Source: Klebsormidium nitens
Lineage: Eukaryota > Streptophyta > Klebsormidiophyceae > Klebsormidiales > Klebsormidiaceae
Length of the DNA stretch: 64,000 bases
Reading direction: 5' to 3'
NCBI GenBank assembly: GCA_000708835.1
Contig: DF237188.1
Coordinates: 66,278 to 130,277 of the forward strand
A program made the translations under genes and the position numbers. The notes below the pieces were generated by a model. It made no database searches. It saw only the letters and a list, made by a program, of their open reading frames with translations, and had not been told where the DNA came from. Shown piece by piece: positions 57,661 through 64,000 of this stretch (the stretch's first letter is position 1; every line of letters starts with the position of its first letter).

Positions 57661-60469
57661 ATGGCTGCCTCGCTCTCCCTGCTGCTCCTGGCGCCGCTTG
57701 TGCTCCTCTGCTCCCTCCTGGTGGGGCTGCCTGCGGCGGCCGCACTCGACATTTTCAACCCGGGCTGGACTGCGGGGCAGGCCACCTTCTACCCGGATGC
57801 AGCACAAGGTGCGACACACGCACACGTGGCAGCTCCACCACAGGCAGCCAGACTAGTCTCTTGATTCTCCAATGGACGGGCAGGGTATCCTTTCCAATGT
57901 GTGAGCTTTTGAGGGGTTGCTTCAAGGGATTTTGGCACCATATTCGATCGTCGACAATCCTTTGGAGCCTTTCCGAGGCCCTTTTTCAGCTCAAGGAAAG
58001 CCAGAACTTTTTGAACTAGTTGGACGTCTTTCTCTTGCAGACTCTCTCTTAGCCTCCCTTTTCAGTGGATTATTAAAATAGTAAGCTGGGTAAAAGAACC
58101 GAGTTGAAAGAGACAGGAAGCAGAAAACCTGAGTAAAAATAGCACGGTCCCGAACTGTGTCATCATTTATGGGGACCTTCCTTGCAGCAGAGAATTCGCT
58201 CTGCAGTTCAAGAGGCGCTGCCTGAAAGTGGACTTGTCAACTGCTTCTAAAGTACTCCCTCATTTTACGACATCGATGAAGTAAACGGTACCTTCGGCCT
58301 TTGAATTGTCTTGTGAGTGAGGCCCGCGGATCGCCGTTCGCTGTCCTTCTGGTGCTTCCACATAAAAGACGTCAACTCCTCGTTGACGTACAGGCGGGCA
58401 GTGCCGGTACTTCGGGTACTACGGCAACGCGATCGTGGCGATCGGCAACGAGTACTGGGCCAACGGCGGCGCGTGCGGCTCGTGCTTCGAGCTGCAGTGC
58501 GACCCGAGCAACAACGGCAACGGCAATGCCGTCTACTCCTCCGGCTGCCGCCCCGGCCTGCCCGTGCTCAAAGTCACGCTCTCCGACATCACCGACGAGT
58601 GCTAGTGAGCCGCCCAGCAGCCATGAACAACCCAATGCCACCAGCAAGTGTCTTCGTTTGCGTGCGTCGTCCTTGAAGCCGCCGAACTTGCGCAGTTGCT
58701 TTCACCAGCTTCTCAACTCTAAGTTCGGTAGCACGCAGTTTATGCGCCCTTCGCAACCGACTTGCTGGGAACTGGTACAACTGGCAACGTTTCATCTTGC
58801 TGTCAAGAAGTGGATCACGCGTCCCACTTGTACCCTTCATAGATAAGAGTCTAGCCGTTCCCCTCGTCTCCTGCCGCACAAGAGCGGACATCTCCGGCTC
58901 CCAGCTTGAATACGTCCTAGAAACGTCTCAAGTCTTCCTCGGCACGAGCGGCCATTCGTGCAAGCCCACATTCTCGGCGTCACGTGCATCCCCGTGCGCT
59001 ACTGACGCCTGCTGACGTGTGTGTGCAGTGCCGACAACTGCGGCAACACGGGGTACCACTTCGACCTGGACCCCAGCAAGTACGCCGAGTTCGCCAACTT
59101 CGCGGCGGATGGGGGCGGCATCGTCTACATCAAGTGGAGGCGGTGAGCTGCCCTCCGGCTGCCCACAGCTCATGTGTTGCGAGGCCGTCTAAAAGTTTCG
59201 CATTCACACATTTGAGCAGGACAAGATGCTTCTATACCGTTTATCAAGCTGGAGCATGCTTTCCTCCGCGGATCGCGTTCTGTTGTAAAGCTTCAGCTCT
59301 GATCCATTGCAAGATTCTCAATCAGGGGGGTGAAACACAAGTTCTGGGTTGCACATTTAGGGGCCATGCCGCCTTATCTAGGGACTTCTTCTGAAAGTCA
59401 ACTTGCAACAGACTGGAGGAGACAGTCAGGTTAGGAAAAAAATACCCTACCCTGCTAGCGCTAGTCGTCCGACGGCACGAGCTCTGGCCCAACCCAGCTC
59501 GTAGCGTCACGTGGCGAGTGACCCTGTGTCTGATGGTTGTATGCGCATCGATGCAGGGTGCCGTGCAACTATCAGAAGAACCTGTTGCTGCGCGCGCACG
59601 AGCAGACCAATCCGTGGTGGCTCGGTGAGCCGCACGCTCTCCGCGCAAAGGGGTAGCACGGCCCGTTCCGGACTGGCTGTTCCTTGCACACGACTCGAGT
59701 CTATTCTGCTCGACTCCCGTGTTTCGACATATGCAAAGCTGCAGGCTCCGCTCATTTACTTCCTGCAAGGCCCGATGAATGTTTATGACCTTCAACGAGA
59801 TCGCCAACTGCTTGCAAGCATGACGAGCGCCGTGTTGCTGCCGCAGCGTTCACGGTGTTGGACCAGAACGGCGCGGGGGACATCGACCGCGTGGAGTGGA
59901 GCAGCGCCACCCGAGGTGAGCCGCGCGTGACACGGGACCCGGCGCGAGGCGCCACAGCGCGCACCGCGCTCCTCGGCCAGCCTGCCTTCTCCATGTATGA
60001 GCTCATGGACGACTGTCTGGACATCCAGGAACAGGATCAAACAGGATCATTGTCATGCAGAGTTCGTCGCTCGTACCTTCTGCAGCCGTTCTTGTAATGG
60101 ACGACCCTGCTTCGACGGCTTCGTACATCCGATCACCACTTTCCTGACGGCGTGTGCTCATTACTTTCTTCAAATGTATTGTTGCTCTCACGCTTTTTCG
60201 ACCATCACTGAAAGCTCACCCAACCCGAAGACGCGCGTGTCCGAAAGCCCCGCGCATCAAGAACGTTTTAACACCAATTGTGGTCACTAGCTTTAAGAGT
60301 TCCACGGTTTCCTGATACATCGTGCTTCACGGATTTCAACACTCTCTCCCCGCGCCCGCGTGCAGGGTGGCAAATTGCTCCGCGGTTGGCGTACTCGGGC
60401 AACACGTTCACGATTGGGGGCTACCCGTACGAGCCGCTGTCGGTGCGCATCACCGACTCGGAGCAATGA
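57661..60469 (+). CDS. Expansin (DPBB + CBM63) ending at an early in-frame TGA
   Basis: Six exons: 57661-57808, 58394-58604, 59029-59142, 59557-59624, 59847-59915 and 60366-60469. They are in phase and give 237 aa. Residues 1 to about 27 are a hydrophobic signal peptide ending PAAAA, so the protein is secreted to the wall. Domain 1, the six-stranded double-psi barrel, has ATFYPDAAQGGQCRYFGYYG, CGSCFELQC, VTLSDI and the HFDL motif (residues about 123-160). Domain 2, the CBM63 wall-binding domain, begins at WRRVPCNY. It runs through NPWWLAFTVLDQNGAGDIDRVE to PLSVRITDSEQ. The final beta strand, which most expansins have after this point, is missing because TGA follows at 60467. In the same frame beyond the stop lies MCVLYDV, which resembles that strand. 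Expansins loosen cellulose-xyloglucan contacts without hydrolysis. An upstream in-frame ATG exists at 57640. Confidence 0.88.
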
Positions 60470-60610
60470 ATGTGTGTACTCTACGATGTGATGATCAGAT
60501 CAAAGGCACCTTAGCGCCCCAATTGTGAGTTCGTTAAGTTGACTGGTCTTGTCTGTTGTCGTCATTCGCCGTCATTTTGCTAACTGTTGTGCGTTCCCGC
60601 AACCCTTCAG

Positions 60611-61956
60611 GCTCCCCTCCCGCGGTCGCTGCCCCCACTCCCGTTCCCCCGTCCCCGACCCCTGCGCCGGTCAAGCCATCCCTGGGAGGAAGCAACGTGT
60701 GTGCCAGCCTGGCGTACTTCCCCACTCAGGTGACGCACGCTCGCCACTTTTCCTGGTTTGTTTGCGGGATCTTCTTCTTTCCCGCAGGAGGGATGGTGGG
60801 CGATACTCTCGAACCGGTGTTCCCCGTGGAACCAGCCCGAGGGAATCGTTGCCACTTCCCCGACGGTAGAGGCAGACTGTCTGCAAGGCGACTCGCTCTG
60901 TCAGGGATTTTTATGAACCGAATGTGCATGACAGCTGGTGCTTCGATATAATGCATTCACGAGCAATAAAGCCGGCAAGGTGGTGACTCCTTTTGACATC
61001 TGCCTTCGGTTGTGTGCAGTGTTTCTTCAACCGGGACACAACACGGTACGTCTGTTGCGATGGTCAAGGCTGCAACGGCTTCAACTCCGACAACTTGACG
61101 CCCAACTGCCGCAACAACGGGTATGTGCCGCCCAATTTCGGAGCCGGAGCCTCGCCGAGCGTCTCCCCGCAGAGCCCCTCGACGCCCCCACCCCCGACTG
61201 GAGGAGCGCAAGGTATGACACGCTGGCCCACAAATGCCTCAAAATATCAGCTGGATAACATGACAATGGCGTCGGACTAAGGAGACTCGATATGTTTTGC
61301 CGCTGCAAGCCGTTGGTGTTCTCAGGAGATTCTTTTGGCTTCGACGAACTTAGAAGTATGCCGTTCAGTGGGCACAAGGCTCCGCACCCGTCCAACTCCT
61401 TAGCGTTTCGAAGTTCCCGAAGGAAAGAAGGTGCCTTGCCATCTATGTAGCTCGCGAACTCAAGCAACCAATCCAAACAAGATTTCCAACTTTATTGGGT
61501 TCACTGATATAGAGGCATCAATGCAGCTCAAGCGGCTAGATGATCTCTGCACTGCCGTGCATGATTCGCAAAAGAGTAACTGAACAGGGTTATGGTGTGT
61601 CACTTTAGGATGTTGGCAATTTGTTGGACTAACGCTGCCGCTTATGCCTCGCTTTGGAGGGTTTGTCTATTACGGCAATCGAGACCAACATCATCATAAA
61701 CGGGCCTCGTTCTGGTTATTCGTTATGCGTACAGCAAGCTTGCTTGACCAGGGCTTAACTCAAAGACTCTTCTCTTTACGCAGGAGTGTGCGGAACGGGT
61801 TCGGCAACAAATTTTCCCACCCGTTGTTGGTTCAACAGCGATCCTTCTGGAAGGTACGTTTGTTGCGACAGTCAAGGTTGCGACGGCTTCAATAGCGACA
61901 ACTGGACCCCTCACTGTAAAAACTATGGGTACGTGCCTCCACGTTTTGGCACCTAG
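60611..61956 (+). CDS. Pro-rich linker and two six-cysteine modules, probable expansin extension
   Basis: Exons 60611-60729, 61020-61212 and 61784-61956 join in phase and end at TAG. The first exon needs a preceding exon in phase 1. A Pro/Ala/Thr linker comes first, then module 1 with C-x9-C-x10-CC-x4-C-x11-C and the tail NGYVPPNFG. A second Ser/Pro linker leads to module 2 with C-x11-C-x11-CC-x4-C-x11-C and the tail YGYVPPRFGT. The modules share RYVCCD.QGC.GFNSDN.TP. I do not recognise this module; by context it may bind wall carbohydrate. The strong donor AATT|GTGAGT at 60524, reached in the expansin frame, has exactly the phase this exon needs, so the two halves were probably one gene. No signal peptide or start was found for an independent gene. 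Confidence 0.7.
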
Positions 61957-63216
61957 TGACGGTGGGTCATTTTGCACGCCACGTTCTTCGAGTCAACGTT
62001 AGAGGCACCGTGACAGAGATTCAATAGTTCCTTCCGCCAAATGCAAATGATTTTGCAATGTTTATAGCTGGCGAAATCTGTCATAAGTTATTGTGCGCGA
62101 CTCAGAGAGGGAGTAGGCAGTTTGAGTTGGGCCTCAAGGCTCTTTTGAAATGAAGAGCTAGCTAGAGTGCGCGGTCAGAGATGAATTCATTTGATAGATT
62201 TCCGGAAGTGCACGACCGATCATTTTCGGGGACTACAATTGGTCGGACACTGCACCAAGGCTAGCCATATATCTCGATGGCATTACAAATAGGCTTACGA
62301 GATGTTGTTGTCAGAAAATAGGATTTCCAAGCAAACATTCACACGATGATGTCCGTTCCAATGATGCAATTCCAATCCTATTGATTCAAAGCAACAAGGG
62401 ACTTGTGGATGTCGGACGGTGACGCTTGACAAAGTTTGATTGTTCAACCTACTATTTGAAAGTGAGACCCAAAAGCAAATTGAAAATAGTTCGTGAACAG
62501 TTATGCTAAAAGGCGATCGTCAAACGGCGGTGCTGTTCAGATGGTGCATGCATATGTACATGAATCTTTTTGCGCTCATAAGGCTGCAAGAACGTGTGCC
62601 TTGAATGGATGCCTCGCCCTTCTTTGCCATGTGGTTGATACTGGTCACATAAGTGAACGTTCATGTTTTAACGTACTTGTTCCAAGATCTGCTTCCATGA
62701 TCAACACGTTAGGTGTTTGCATCTACGTACTTGGAGTTCTAGCACCTGAGGATGACTTTTTTCGTCGCACATGTAAGTTGTGGTGTTTGCTCGTGCATAA
62801 CCTTGCAGGTTCGTTTGCATTAAACTCACCCCGGCATCGTCCCAGTATGCTATTGATATTCTGCCGGTGTCTTATTACCAACTTGCCTAAGTTCTTGTAC
62901 GTACTTAGGTTGAACGCGCACATTCCTAGTTTGTTGCGTCCTCATGTGCTCACCGACGTGTATACGCTTTAATATGTCATGTCCTAGAGGCTTTTGCCCT
63001 CCATACATGAAGTCCTATTCTATCAAGCACCGCTCCGGTTTCGCTCTGCTTGCTGCTTCGTTCCGATGGCATATCAGTAGATCAAATTGCTCGCATTCGG
63101 ACCGCTTCGTATCCCTACTACACTTTCCGCACGGCTCGGCCCGGCGGATCGAATTCAGGTCGTCTACCGAAAATGTTGAAGTCCACAGTCTATAGTGCCT
63201 TTAAAGGATAAAAGTT
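61957..63216. other. Intergenic region, nothing recognised
   Basis: An AT-rich stretch between the expansin locus and the retrotransposon LTR. A 159-codon plus-strand frame at 62493-62972 and a minus-strand frame at 62723-62923 overlap each other. Neither has a domain I can name. The five bases next to the LTR (AAGTT, 63212-63216) would be one copy of the target-site duplication. Confidence 0.5.
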
Positions 63217-63609
63217 TGTTGAAACACGGCGTTGTTTGGAATGAATGATCGAATGATCAAGTTCACACAATATATATCTAGTGTTCGGAGTCTAGCGGCG
63301 CTAAGGGTATGCAGTCTGTGTGCTATGCTAGACTCACTCAAGTAGAGTCACACTCCTAGTCTAAGTCTACACTGATAGCCTAGTAGGCTCAGTTGACCGC
63401 GGATAAGCAAGTCCGAAGATCTCGCGCAAATCTGAATATCTACGGCTATTATCGAACCTACTCATTACGGCGGTTATCTCAATAAGCTATTTGGGTGTAA
63501 CGCTGTAATCGGTGCGCATTTAACCGCCAACCGCTAACTATCGGTTATCGTCGAACTCCCGTCGACGTCACCCAAGAGATCGCGCACACTAAATGCCCGA
63601 ATCTCAACA
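63217..63609 (-). repeat. 3' LTR of the copia element
   Basis: Starting at 63609 on the minus strand it begins TGTTGAG and ends TTTCAACA at 63217, so its ends carry the usual TG...CA with a six-base inverted repeat (TGTTGA/TCAACA). It is about 393 bases long. A TATATAT box lies at 63271-63277. GTGTGTGGGGGAG at 63610-63622, directly upstream, is a good polypurine tract for plus-strand priming. Confidence 0.75.
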
Positions 63610-63629
63610 CTCCCCCACACACTAATGAC

Positions 63630-64000
63630 TTATGCAATTCCTATCTCGCTCTTGCACTTCTTGAACTTCCCTGGTGCTAACGCGTTGGTCATGATGTCCG
63701 CCTTCATGTCCTCCGTCCCGCAGTACGCGAACGCGACCTCCTTGCGTGCCACACGCTCCCGTGCAAAATGATGAATCACGTCAATGTGCTTCGACCGCTG
63801 TGAAGCGATCGGGTGCTTGAGGAGCCATATTGCCCCTTGGTTGTCGCAGTAGATCAGGACCGTCCCGAGGTCCAACTCAAGGTCTCCCCCGAGTTTGGGG
63901 AACCACAGCGCCTCCTTCAGCGCTTGCGCTGCGCTCATATACTCCGCCTCTACCGTCGAGGCCGCCACCGTTGGCTGCAGCCTACTCGACCAGCTCACCG
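63630..64000 (-). CDS. Copia Pol C-terminus (RNase H), partial
   Basis: The frame enters from the right edge and ends at TAA 63630-63632. Copia RNase H motifs appear in order: SWSSRLQPTVAASTVEAEYM (catalytic Glu), IYCDNQGAIWLLKHP (Asp) and RSKHIDVIHHFARE. It ends with DMKADIMTNALAPGKF. No frameshift or stop breaks the visible 123 residues, so the copy may be fairly young. RNase H removes the RNA strand during reverse transcription of the element. Confidence 0.92.
   Translation of the reverse strand, partial: VSWSSRLQPTVAASTVEAEYMSAAQALKEALWFPKLGGDLELDLGTVLIYCDNQGAIWLLKHPIASQRSKHIDVIHHFARERVARKEVAFAYCGTEDMKADIMTNALAPGKFKKCKSEIGIA

Larger units (their letters stand above)
63217..64000 (-). mobile_element. 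3' end of a Ty1/copia LTR retrotransposon, cut by the window edge
   Basis: On the minus strand the element reads RNase H, stop codon, polypurine tract, 3' LTR. The order and the Pol motifs are those of Ty1/copia elements. The rest of the element lies beyond base 64000, so the second LTR and the other target duplication cannot be checked. Confidence 0.88.

Noticed and set aside
62493..62972. 159-codon plus-strand frame near the copia element
   Set aside because: No recognisable motif, an overlapping antisense frame, and no splice context.

Overview
The window is nuclear DNA from a green-lineage eukaryote. Nearly every gene has several GT-AG introns, usually 150-500 bases long. The gene set includes a thylakoid-lumen PsbP protein with a chloroplast transit peptide, a plastid-type homoserine kinase, a PIP5-kinase with N-terminal MORN repeats, and an expansin. 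Together these point to a streptophyte. A filamentous charophyte alga such as Klebsormidium is my best guess, from gene content only. I see no prokaryotic operons, CRISPR arrays, tRNA or rRNA genes.

Layout, left to right. (1) 85-6174 (-): an Atos/FAM214-family protein whose 3' end lies off the left edge. (2) 7660-10104 (+): PsbP, 5 exons, 267 aa. (3) 10836-11049: a near-perfect foldback element between convergent genes. (4) 11494-18510 (-): exportin-2 (CAS/CSE1), 11 exons, 973 aa. (5) 18836-21446 (+): homoserine kinase, 6 exons, 421 aa, head-to-head with exportin-2. (6) 21791-22167: a second, older inverted repeat. (7) 22548-28219 (-): MORN-PIP5K, 7 exons, 1044 aa. (8) 29969-33700 (+): maspardin (SPG21-like), 8 exons, 532 aa, with an unusual acidic tail. 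(9) 35789-37323 (+): an unrecognised coiled-coil protein with three copies of a 45-residue repeat. (10) 40974-48747 (+): a very large (about 2254 aa) C2H2 zinc-finger/AT-hook protein. (11) about 49065-52626 (+): a Ulp1/SENP-type SUMO protease. (12) 52627-57660: a gene-poor stretch with one candidate exon pair. (13) 57661-61956 (+): an expansin followed, in phase, by a proline-rich linker and two copies of a six-cysteine module; two in-frame stop codons lie between the halves. (14) 63217-64000 (-): the 3' end of a Ty1/copia retrotransposon (RNase H, polypurine tract, LTR).

Exon boundaries for PsbP, exportin-2, homoserine kinase, PIP5K, maspardin and the Ulp catalytic part were read base by base. 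They keep phase throughout and give proteins of family-typical length. The genes are housekeeping and cell-wall genes with no shared pathway; several pairs are divergent and may share promoters. The most unusual locus is the expansin with its six-cysteine modules. Next come the three-repeat coiled-coil protein and the two foldback repeats.
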